Source: Ophiura sarsii
Lineage: Eukaryota; Echinodermata; Ophiuroidea; Amphilepidida; Ophiuridae
Reading direction: 5' to 3'
Assembly: GCA_035610835.1 (NCBI GenBank)
Contig: CM069449.1
Span: 42,118,768 to 42,182,767 of the forward strand
DNA: 64,000 bases
Both the position numbers and the translations under genes were made by a program. Position 1 is the first letter of the stretch. Each line of letters starts with the position of its first letter. Of this stretch, positions 54,111 through 64,000 are shown in pieces. Under the pieces are notes generated by a model. That model saw nothing but the letters and a program-made list of their open reading frames with translations, was not told the origin of the DNA and made no database searches.

Positions 54111-55740
54111 AAAACTTTAACCTACAGAAGCATTAGTGTTTCAACTACGCCAGTCAAAGCCCCAGGCCCCGATAAACTACCACCTAGCATTCTCAAGGAA
54201 CTTGCAGAAGAACTTAGCAAACCGCTGACCACAATTTTCCAGAAGTCAATCTCTGAGAGCAGCGTCCCAGAAGACTGGAGAGTGGCCCACATCAGTCCCA
54301 TATTTAAGAAAGGATCAAGAGCATCCATAGGTAACTACAGACCAATCAGTCTAACCTCAGTGGTAGGGAAACTCCTTGAAGGAATCATCAAAGAGCAGAT
54401 TACAGCCCACCTGGACATGCACAACCTGATAAACGACACCCATCAAAGACTTCTGGTACCCCATCAAAGACTTCTGGGCAAACTACGAGCACACGGCATC
54501 TCGGGAAAAGTAATTGCTTGGATCGAAACATGGCTGACAAATAGAAAGCAATGGGTAACCACACAAGGAGCATTTTCAAACTGGATGGATGTCTCAAGTT
54601 CTGTGGTACAAGGATCAGTCCTGGGACCCCTCTGCTTTCTCGTCTTTATGAATGACCTAGAGGACGGAGTTACATCCAGCATAAGCAAGTTTGCAGACGA
54701 CACAAAGATTTCGAGAGCAATGAAAACTGACGACGACACAGACAAACTACAAGACGACATCGATGCAATGCAGACCTGGGCTGACACCTGGCAAATGAAA
54801 TTCAACACTAGCAAATGTGCAGTTATGCATGTAGGCCAGAGTAACGAGCATCATAACTACAACATGGGCGGTACAACGCTACAAGAAACAACAGAAGAAA
54901 AAGACCTTGGTGTTTGGATACACAAGTCCCTGAAAGTCGCAAAGCACTGTGCAGAAGCAGCCAAGAAAGCGAACAAAGTACTGGGCATGATCAAGCGTAA
55001 CTTCATATAAGGACAAAACAACAGTCATGAAACTATACAAATCACTAGTCAGACCTCACCTAGACTAATGCCTTAAATGTTGACTTGAGACTGGATGTCA
55101 GTGAGTCCTTTCTTACAACTTAAAAAGGCTATAGTAAATAATGTGCCATCCGAAAAAGATTTGTGAATATGGCATTTCTTGACAGATGTAAAAGTTTGTA
55201 GATGGTGGCTTTGCCAGCTTGGCGTTAAAAAACCTTCTTGGTTTGTTGTCCGAGTTCCTTTATGGACGATCATTGTATACATACATACATACATACATAC
55301 TGCATGCAAGTATGGAGCCCCCACATGAGAAAAGACATCGACCTGATTGAAAAGATCCAACACAGAGCCACCAAGCTGATACCAAGTATGAAACACCTTC
55401 CATATGACAGGAGAATCAAATCATGCAACTTGATGACACTTGAAGACAGACGCAGACGAGGAGACCTCATTCAGGCTTTCCGTATCATCAAAGGAATCGA
55501 TAAAATACCAGTGGACAGTCTCTTCAAACTTGCTGACAACTCAACTAGACCAACGACCAGAGGACATTAACTACAAATTTACCAAGACACACACCAGACT
55601 GGACACGTGCAAACACTTCTTCAGCCAGAGGGTAATAAACGACTGGAATAACCTACCACATGATGCTGTCAACTCCACCACACTACTAGGGTTCAAGATA
55701 AAAATCAATAAGTCTCTGGGTTACTAATATGGGCTTTTAA
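54110..55740 (+). pseudogene. Broken non-LTR retrotransposon reverse transcriptase (jockey/CR1 type)
   Basis: Reading from 54123: KAPGPDKLPPSILKELAEEL, then AHISPIFKKGSRASIGNYRP (fingers and palm), GSVLGPLCFLVFMNDLEDG and FADDTKI (catalytic motif C at 54690-54701), then DLGVWIHKSLKV. The segment carrying catalytic motif A is missing between LINDTHQ and VPHQRLL, where a 17-base duplication marks the junction. The frame stops at 55008. About 225 foreign bases (about 55070-55295, ending in CATA repeats) split the C-terminal tail, which resumes with VWSPHMRKDIDLIEKIQHRA and, after a frameshift near 55545, ends LGFKIKINKSLGY at 55727. Non-functional. Confidence 0.88.
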
Positions 55741-57529
55741 TTAGGTCCTTCTAACCCAGCCACACTCATCTTCAAGAGGGTGTGGCATCCAAGGTATGTT
55801 ATCCAAGGTATGTTAAGTCTGTATAATAATACTGCTACATATCTGAGCGCTAAAGTTCCGTGGCACGGATTTCCTTTAAGCTAAATATGTCACTTTTAAT
55901 TTCGGAGAAAGCAGAGTAAGGATTTAATTCATGTTAACTATTGAATTGTAAAGTTTGGTGTTAATTATGCCTTTTTTATAGTGAAGGGATATTCATTTGT
56001 CGTCCGTGAGGAAAAGTTGGAAAAATTACAAAAAAAAAGCGTCATGTAGAGAAGTGCATTCTGGGTTTTTAGTATAATATATCGCAATGCATCGTGGGAT
56101 AGAACTCTCGCGGAATTCAATAACTTTTTACGACTCCCAAGTGTAGTAATAAGACACATAGCTTCAAACGATATAGCTAGTCGGCCGTGCGTATTCTTAA
56201 CTGTCACTGTCTCAATCAATAGTAGAGATTGACCCGTGGCCATTCATTACATTGCACCACGGGGTAATTTGATGGGCACTGAAGCAGGGGTGTGCCAGTG
56301 AGCTTGCCGATCGGGTCCACTTTTAAATGAAAATTTGGTCAGCATAGAACTGGTGGCGCTATACTGATCAGGCGTGATTGTAGCAGACGACACGACGCTG
56401 GCCACGCGTCTCTCAGACGACCCAATATGTCAACGGGAGTGCACTATTTTGAATTATTTTTAACAGTCATCGCCCGGTTAACGATGACAATTCTTCTAAT
56501 TATGATGAATTTGTCAAAATGATAAGATTAACATTCGCGATTACGTGTTATTCACCTTATTCATTACGTATTCAACATTTAGGTTTCGCGTGGCCACCGT
56601 CGTCTGTGTAAATCCACAACGCCCTCAAACCTATGCTGACCAAATATTACGTTAAACCTGGTTAAACACTGTTAAACGCGTTCAACGCCGGTCACCGACA
56701 CATTCCGATGATTACCATAATTTATATAATTTATGCAAACGGCCCCGTTTTCGCTACGTGTGTTAGTATAGGACTTTCCTATCCCAAAATTAATAGTATC
56801 CCTGACTGAAGACTGTGAATCAAAAGAAGTCAATCATTTGTCATTCTTTAGTATTACAGTCCATTTAGGTTATTCGTGGAATTGACGCGCGATATTTGAA
56901 AGGGATGTAACCTCGCTGGATTACAAAATGTGTTTTTTTATACTTATAGTTTTGGTGAACACAGTTTAGTAGTTCGAAATGACAAAAAAACTGTACGTTG
57001 TATTACACGGGCTGTTTTCAAATGAGAATCAAATATAACTTAAATATAAAGAAAGTCCGGATTGCAAAAAATAAATATGGTATATAAGCGTAAATCATCG
57101 AGAGAATAAGCTTCGAATCTTACCCGTACTTGATTCATACAGGGACTTATCCGTCTGATAAGTCCATGATTCATAGATTTTAAAACATCTCACCACCATG
57201 GGATAAGCTATCCGGAGTTGCCCATTTATTCTTTTATCTTATAATCCTATATGGTGATATCTGATGGACTATTTCTCTAACTTTTCTACATTTTAGAACA
57301 TATGATCCATTAAAATATAGCGTTTTCATCGACAATAGACTACATCTCCTGGTAATATAACTAAATAATTAATGCAATGAAGCGACGCCTCTATAGCGTC
57401 ACTTTAGGCGGCGTTGATACGTTCAGTTTATATCCAGGAGTCGTGAACACAGTCGCGTTTCGGTTCATGATTATTCATGATTATCGTCGAACCAAGAGCC
57501 GTAGGCGAACTTGTATTGTCTCTGATTAT
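55741..57529. other. No recognised gene
   Basis: Starts with the retrotransposon 3' tail (TCCAAGGTATGTTA twice, 55789-55815). Beyond that, short open frames only. 56390-56700 is slightly more GC-rich. No splice-supported exon or repeat was recognised. Confidence 0.4.
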
Positions 57530-57762
57530 TATATTAGTCGAGAAACGACTAATATACTGTATTCGTCCTGTTTATATTAGTCGAGAAACGACTAATATAC
57601 TGTATTCGTCCTGTTTCTTTCTTATATTAGTCGAGAAACGACTAATATACTGTATTCTAGCTGTTTCTTCTTATATTAGTCGAGAAACGACTAATATACT
57701 GTATTCTAGCTGTTTCTTCTTCTTCTTTCTTTCTTTATATTAGTCGAGAAACGACTAATATA
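57530..57762 (+). repeat. Five tandem copies of a terminal hairpin module
   Basis: Hairpins with arm TATATTAGTCG, loop AGAAA and the complementary arm start at 57530, 57573, 57623, 57672 and 57736, each followed by ACTGTATTC and a C/T-rich stretch. The same module heads the 1.1-kb units, so this looks like stacked 5' ends of one element. Confidence 0.88.
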
Positions 57763-58837
57763 CTGTATTCGTCCTGTTTCTTTCTTCTTCTTCTTCTTTC
57801 TTCTTCTTCCGCCATGGGACCTATAGCTCCGTAACCATTGGGCCGATTTTGACCATATTTGGTCATAAGTACCCTTATGTGCACCACTACTCAGGTTGTA
57901 AAGCATAAAGGGTCAAAGGTCACACAAGGGTAACTAGGGGTCAAAACGTGATTTTCACTTAAAACGCATTTGCAATTTATTGAAATGACCTAGGATCTTG
58001 AGAATTGGCCAACATATTCCTTTTGACCGTACGCATATATAATAGTTCGGTTTTTTAAATCGAAAAATGTTTGGGGTTACTAGGGGTCAAAATGTAAATT
58101 TTACTCCATTTACTCAAAACCCTACTTGTCCGAGGGAAAATGACTGATGATACTCAGAATTAGTCAAAAGATTCCTTGGATCCATGTTCATATAGGGTGC
58201 TTCTCCACTAAAAGTGAAATGTCAAACGGGGTCACTAGGGGTCATTGAACTTTACAGGGGGAAAATATAAGGCATGCTCCGATTTTGACCGAATTTCTTT
58301 TCTTTTGTGGGCATTGATGAGACAAGAACAAAAGTCAATCATACCGTTAAGGTCAAAGGTCAAAAAAAAAGGTCCCTAGGGGTCAAAATGTACATTTTTA
58401 CTTCGCGCACTCAAAATACTACTTGTCCGAGACGAAATGACCGATGATTGTCAGAATTTGTCAAAAGATTCCTCTTATCCATGTACATATAGGGTGCTTC
58501 TCCATTAAAAGTGCCATGTCAAACGGGGTCACTAGGGGTCATTGAACTATACAGGTGTAAAACTGAAGACATGCTCTGATTTCGACCGGACTACTTTATT
58601 CTTGTGCGCATTGATAAACCAAGAAAAAAAGTCAACTATAAGTTTGGGGTCAAAGGTCAAGAAACGGTCATTAGGGTTCAAAATGTATTTTTTTAACTAC
58701 TTCAGGGCTGAAATTTATAAAAACAATTATCAAATATAGTACAACTTAAGGTTATTGCCCTTTGACAACATATAGCAAGGTCAAAGGTCAAAGCCCTCGA
58801 TTAATATCCGTGATCTAAGATCACAATTATCTCTAGT
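57736..58837 (+). mobile_element. Array unit 1 (type A, 1.1 kb), Helitron/Helentron-like
   Basis: Starts with the TATATTAGTCG hairpin and a TTCTTCTTC microsatellite, then CCATGGGACCTATAGCTCCG. The body consists of diverged roughly 330-base subrepeats with GGGGTCACTAGGGGTCAA-type words. Ends with CTCGATTAATAT (inverse of the start), a hairpin GTGATCTAAGATCAC, and CTAG followed by T. Asymmetric inverted ends, a 3' hairpin and a CTAG-T border are features of Helitron/Helentron-derived elements. No coding capacity. Confidence 0.7.
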
Positions 58838-59932
58838 TATATTAGTCGAGAAACGACTAATATACTGTATTCTAGCTGTTTCTTCTTTCTTTCTTTCTTT
58901 CTCCTGTCATTAGGCCTATAGCTCCGTAACCATTGAGCCGATTTTGACCATATTTGGTCATAAGTACCCTTATGTGCACCACTACTCGGGTTGTAAAGCA
59001 TAAGGGGTCAAAGGTCACACAAGGGTAACTACGGGTCAAAACGTGATTTTCACTTAAAACGCATTTGCAATTTATTGAAATGACCTAGGATCTTGAAAAT
59101 TGGCCAACATATTTCTTTTGACCGTACGCATATATAATAGTTCGGTTTTGTAAATCGAAAAATGTTTGGGGTTACTAGGGGTCAAAATGTAAATTTTACT
59201 CCATTCACTCAAAACCCTACTTGTCCGAGGGAAAATGACTGATGATACTCAGAATTAGTCAAAAGATTCCTTCGATCCATGTACATATAGGGTGCTTCTC
59301 CACTAAAAGTGGAATGTCAAACGGGGTCAAACGGGGTCATTGAACTTTACAATGGGGAAAATATAAGGCATGCTCCGATTTTGACCGGGTTTCTTTTATT
59401 ATGTGGGCATTGATGAGACAAGAACAAAAGTCAATCATATTGTTAAGGTCAAAGGTCAAGAAAATGTCCCTAGGGGTCAAAATGTACATTTTCACTCCGC
59501 GCACTCAAAATACTACTTGTCCGAGACGAAATGACCGATGATTGTCAGAATTTGTCAAAAGATTCCTCATATCCATGTTCATATAGGGTGCTTCTCCATT
59601 AAAAGTGACATGTCACACGGGGTCACTAGGGGTCATTGAACTATACAGGTGTAAAACTGAAGACATGCTCTGATTTTGACCGGACTACTTTTTTCTTGTG
59701 CGCATTAATAAGCCAAGAAAAAAAGTCAATTAGAAGTTTGGGGTCAAAGGTCAAGAAAAGGTCATTAGGGTTCAAAGTGTATTTTTTTTAACTACTTCAG
59801 GGCTGAAATTTATAAAAACAATTATCAAATATAGTACAACTTAAGGTTATTGCCCTTTGACAACATATAGCAAGGTCAAAGGTCAAAGCCCTCGACTAAT
59901 ATCCGTGATCTAAGATCACAATTATCTCTAGT
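58838..59932 (+). mobile_element. Array unit 2 (type A, 1.1 kb)
   Basis: Same layout as unit 1 with scattered substitutions: hairpin at 58838-58864, C/T microsatellite, body, CTCGACTAATAT, 3' hairpin, CTAG. Joined directly to its neighbours without spacer. Confidence 0.75.
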
Positions 59933-61397
59933 TATATTAGTCGAGAAACGACTAATATACTGTATTCGTCCTGTTTCTTCTTCGTCTTCTTTCTTCTTCT
60001 GTCATGGGACCTATAGCTCCGTAACCATTGAACTGATTTTGACCATATTTGGTCATAAGAACCCTTATGTGCACCACTACTCAGGTTGTAAAGCATAAGG
60101 GGTCAAAGGTCACACAGGGGTCACTAGGGGTCAAAACGTGATTTTCACTTAAAACGCATTTCCAATTTAGTGAAATGACCTAGGATCGTCAAAATTGGTC
60201 CACATATTCCTTTTGACCGTACGCATGTATAAAAGAACGGTTTTTAAAATTAAAAATCATTTGGGGTCACTAGGGGTCAAAATGTAAATTTTACTCCATT
60301 CACTCAAAACCCTACTTGTCCGAGGGAAAATGACTGATGATACTCAGAATTGGTCAAAAGATTCCTTGGATCAATGTTCATATAGGGTCCTTCCACACTA
60401 AAAGTGACATATCAAACGGGGTCACTAGGGGTCATTGAACTTTACAGTGGGAAAATATAACGCATGCTCCGATTTTGACCGGGTTTCTATTATTTTGTGG
60501 GCATTGATGAGACAAGAACAAAAGTTAATCATATTGTTAATATCAAAGGTCAAGAAAAGGTCACTAGGGGTCAAAATGTACATTTTCACTCCTCGCACTC
60601 AAAATACTACTTGTCCAAGAGATAATGACCTATGATTGTCAGAATTAGTCAAAAGATTCCTCTTATCCATGTTCATATAGGGTCCTTCTCCACTAAAAGT
60701 GACATGTCACACGAGGTCACTAGAGGTCATTGAACTATACAGGTGAAAATCTTAAGACATGCTCCGATTTTAACGGGACTACTTTTTTCTTGTGCGCATT
60801 GATCAGCCAAGCAAAAAAGTCAATTACAAGTTTTGGGTCAGAGGTCAAAAAAAGGTCACTAGGGGTCAAAACGTGATTTTCACTAAAAACGCATTTGCAA
60901 TTTAGTGAAATGACCTAGGATCGTCAGAATTGGTCAACATATTCCTTTTGACCGTACGCATGTACAATAGTTCGGTTTTTAAAATCAAAAAATATTTGGG
61001 GTCACTAGGGGTCAAAATGTAAATTTTCACTCCATTCACTCAAAATGCTACTTGTCCGAGAGGAAATGACCTATGATTGTCAGAATTAGTCAAAAGGTTC
61101 CTCTCATCCATGTTCATATAGGGTCCTTCTCCACTAAAAGTGACATGTCACACGGGGTCACTAGAGGTCATTGAACTTTACAAGTGAAAATCTTAAAACA
61201 TGCTCCGATTTTGACGGGACTACCTTTTTCTTGTGCGCATTGATCAGCCAAGCAAAAAAGTCAATTACAAGTTTTGGGTCAGAGGTCAAGAAAAGGTCAC
61301 TAGGGGTTCAACTGTATTTATTTACTCCATTTACCACTCGAAGGGGTTAACATGTAACACACCCGACTAATATTCGTGATCTCCGATCACAGGTCAT
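59933..61397 (+). mobile_element. Array unit 3 (type B, 1.46 kb)
   Basis: Starts with the TATATTAGTCG hairpin, but the body has an additional subrepeat (extra GTGAAATGACCTAGGATCGT block near 60900), and the end differs: CCCGACTAATATTCGTGATC, hairpin GTGATCTCCGATCAC, then AGGTCATGTCTAG. Confidence 0.75.
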
Positions 61398-62854
61398 GTC
61401 TAGTATGTTTTTGTATTTGGTTGACAAAAACAAGAAATCTTTCTTCTTCTGTCATGGGACCTATAGCTCCGTAACCATTGACCCGATTTTAACCATATTT
61501 GATCATAAGAACCCTTGTGTGCACCACTACTCAGGTTAAAAAGCATAAGGGGTCAAAGGTCACACAGGGGTCACTAGGGGTCAAAACGTGATTTTCACTT
61601 AAAACGCATTTGCAATTTAGTGAAATGACCTAGGATCTTCAGAATTGGTCAACATGTTCCTTTTGACCGTACGCATGTACAAAAGAAAGGTTTTTAAAAT
61701 TAAAAATCATTTGGGGTCACTAGGGGTCAAAATGTAAATTTTACTCCATTCACTCAAAACCCTACTTGTCCGAGGGAAAATGACTGATGATACTCAGAAT
61801 TAGTCAAAAGATTCCTTGGATCAATGTTCATATAGGGTCCTTCCACACTAAAAGTGACATGTCAAACAGGGTCACTAGGGGTCATTGAACTTTACAAAGG
61901 GAAAATATAACGCATGCTCCGATTTTGACCGGGTTTCTTTTATTTTGTGGGCATTGATAAGACAAGAATAAAAGTCAATCATACCGTTAAGATCAAAGGT
62001 CAAGAAAAGGTCACTAGGGGTCAAAATGTACATTTTCACTCCTCGCACTCAAAATACTACTTGTCCAAGAGATAATGACCTATGATTGTCAGAATTAGTC
62101 AAAAGATTCCTCTTATCCATGTCCATATAGGGTCCTTCTCCACTAAAAGTGACATGTCACACGAGGTCACTAGAGGTCATTGAACTATACAGGTGAAAAT
62201 CTTAAGACATGCTCCGATTTTGACAAGACTACTTTTTTCTTGTGCGCATTGATCAGCCAAGCAAAAAAGTCAATTACAAGTTTTGGGTCAGAGGTCAAGA
62301 AAAGGTCACTAGGGGTCAAAACGTGATTTTCACTAAAAACGCATTTGCAATTTAGTGAAATGACCTAGGATCGTCAGAATTGGTCAACATATTCCTTTTT
62401 ACCGTACGCATGTACAATAGTTCGGTTTTTAAAATCAAAAAATATTTGGGGTCACTAGAGGTCAAAATGTAAATTTTCACTCAATTCACTCAAAATGCTA
62501 CTTGTCCGAGAGGAAATGACCTATGATTGTCAGAATTAGTCAAAAGGTTCCTCTCATCCATGTTCATATAGGGTCCTTCTCCACTAAAAGTGACATGTCA
62601 CACGGGGTCACTAGAGGTCATTGAACTTTACAAGTGAAAATCTTAAAACATGCTCCGATTTTGACGGGACTACCTTTTTCTTGTGCGCATTGATCAGCCA
62701 AGCAAAAAAGTCAATTACAAGTTTTGGGTCAGAGGTCAAGAAAAGGTCACTAGGGGTTCAACTGTATTTATTTACTCCATTTACCACTCGAAGGGGTTAA
62801 CATGTAACACACCCGACTAATATTCGTGATCTCCGATCACAGGTCATGTCTAGT
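61398..62854 (+). mobile_element. Array unit 4 (type B, alternative 5' end)
   Basis: The body and end match unit 3, but the 5' end is TATGTTTTTGTATTTGGTTG followed by ACAAAAACAAGAAATC, not the TATATTAGTCG hairpin. The same alternative start recurs at 63951. Confidence 0.75.
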
Positions 62855-63950
62855 TATATTAGTCGAGAAACGACTAATATACTGTATTCGTCCTGTTTCT
62901 TTCTTCTTCTTCTTCTTTCTTCTTCTTCCGCCATGGGACCTATAGCTCCGTAACCATTGAGCCGATTTTGACCATATTTGGTCATAAGTACCCTTATGTG
63001 CACCACTACTCAGGTTGTAAAGCATAAGGGGTCAAAGGTCACACAAGGGTAACTAGGGGTCAAAACGTGATTTTCACTTAAAACGCATTTGCAATTTATT
63101 GAAATGACCTAGGATCTTGAGAATTGGCCAACATATTCCTTTTGACCGTACCCATATACAATAGTTCGGTTTTTTAAATCGAAAAATGTTTGGGGTTACT
63201 AGGGGTCAAAATGTAAATTTTAATCCATTTACTCAAAACCCTACTTGTCCGAGGGAAAATGACTGATGATACTCAGAATTGGTCAAAAGATTCCTTGGAT
63301 CCATGTTCATATAGGGTGCTTCTCCACTAAAAGTGAAATGTCAAACGGGGTCACTAGGGGTCATTGAACTTTACAGGGGGGAAATATAAGGAATGCTCCG
63401 ATTTTGACCGAGTTTCTTTTATTTTGTGGGCATTGATGAGACAAGAACAAAAGTCAATCATACCGTTAAGGTCAAAGGTCAAAAAAAGGTCCCTAGGGGT
63501 CAAAATGTAAATTTTCACTCCGCGCACTCAAAATACTACTTGTCCGAGACGAAATGACCGATGATTGTCAGAATTTGTCAAAAGATTCCTCTTATCCATG
63601 TTCATATAGGGTGCTTCTCCATTAAAAGTGACATGTCAAACGGGGTCACTAGGGGTCATTGAACTATACAGGTGTAAAACTGAAGACATGCTCTGATTTT
63701 GACCGGACTACTTTTTTCTTGTGCGCATTGATAAGCCAAGAAAAAAAGTCAATGATAAGTTTGGGGTCAAAGGTCAAGAAAAAGTCATTAGGGTACAAAA
63801 TGTATTTTTTTAACTACTTCAGGGCTGAAATTTATAAAAACAATTATCAAATATAGTACAACTTAAGGTTATTGCCCTTTGACAACATATAGCAAGGTCA
63901 AAGGTCAAAGCCCTCGACTAATATCCGTGATCTAAGATCACAATTATCTC
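62855..63950 (+). mobile_element. Array unit 5 (type A, 1.1 kb)
   Basis: Very close to unit 1, including the C/T microsatellite TTTCTTTCTTCTTCTTCTTT and the CCGCCATGGG start of the body. Ends CTCGACTAATATCCGTGATC, hairpin, CTCTAG. Confidence 0.77.
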
Positions 63951-64000
63951 TAGTATGTTTTTGTATTTGTACGACAAAAACAAGAAATCTTCTTTCTTCC
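63951..64000 (+). mobile_element. Array unit 6, first 50 bases (cut by window end)
   Basis: TATGTTTTTGTATTTGTACG followed by ACAAAAACAAGAAATC, the alternative 5' end also seen at 61398. The array therefore continues beyond the window. Confidence 0.7.

Noticed and set aside
54282..55010. 242-codon open frame as a functional reverse transcriptase gene
   Set aside because: Motif A is deleted, the C-terminal part is split by an insertion and a frameshift, and no endonuclease precedes it.
57477..57906. Short frames through the array head and units (also 58542-58739, 60435-60635, 62837-63025, 63659-63856)
   Set aside because: Unit units repeat the same frames with stops and shifts; no conserved protein.
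57530..64000. CRISPR-like reading of the regularly spaced hairpins
   Set aside because: Spacers are related C/T-rich sequence, the setting is eukaryotic and there are no cas genes; it is a mobile-element array.

Overview
This is eukaryotic nuclear DNA, most likely from a marine invertebrate deuterostome (echinoderm or a close relative). The species call is inference. It rests on one long gene split into small exons by GT-AG introns, an AT-rich background crowded with inverted-repeat (MITE-like) elements, a vertebrate-like intron-containing tRNA-Leu, TTAGGG-type arrays, and frequent TAGGCCTA-like words, which I associate with echinoderm and hemichordate DNA. There is no bacterial, phage or CRISPR content.

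Positions 1-44530 hold one apparently complete protein gene on the + strand. It has 21 coding exons per transcript, from the ATG at 1352 to the TAG at 44490-44492. All 20 junctions keep phase, and the joined CDS is 2835 nt (944 residues). The product is a glycoside hydrolase family 31 (GH31) protein: a short cytoplasmic tail, a signal-anchor helix, a six-cysteine trefoil (P-type) domain, then the GH31 N-domain, barrel and C-terminal beta domains, in the order seen in sucrase-isomaltase, maltase-glucoamylase and lysosomal alpha-glucosidase. Both catalytic aspartates appear to be replaced (nucleophile by Thr502, acid/base by Asn601), along with several other sugar-binding residues, so it looks like a conserved pseudoenzyme. 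The exon carrying the acid/base segment exists as two tandem versions (11A and 11B) of identical length and phase. Using both would shift the frame, so they behave as mutually exclusive exons.

The introns are full of mobile DNA. Intron 1 holds a LINE fragment split by a Penelope-like insertion, plus foldback elements. Intron 2 holds a tRNA-Leu(CAA) gene, a second LINE fragment and a 2.84-kb Harbinger-like element with tRNA-like sequences. Introns 3-17 hold TA-flanked mariner-like MITEs, TWA-flanked Harbinger-like MITEs, minisatellites, a tRNA-derived SINE, and telomere-like arrays in opposite orientation on either side of exons 13-14.

Positions 44530-64000 show no convincing host gene. In order: a 28-31 bp minisatellite (46320-46743), two copies of a roughly 2-kb repeat (47404-49645 and 50507-52308) separated by a strongly palindromic foldback element, a 12-bp direct repeat bracketing about 450 bp with a small minus-strand ORF, a broken non-LTR retrotransposon (54110-55740), and from 57530 to the window end a head-to-tail array of 1.1- and 1.46-kb units. 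Those units have Helitron/Helentron-like ends and are dense in AGGTCA-type words.

Coordinates of splice sites and clean terminal repeats were read base by base. Edges of diverged repeats are approximate. No database search was possible, and family assignments come from motif recognition.
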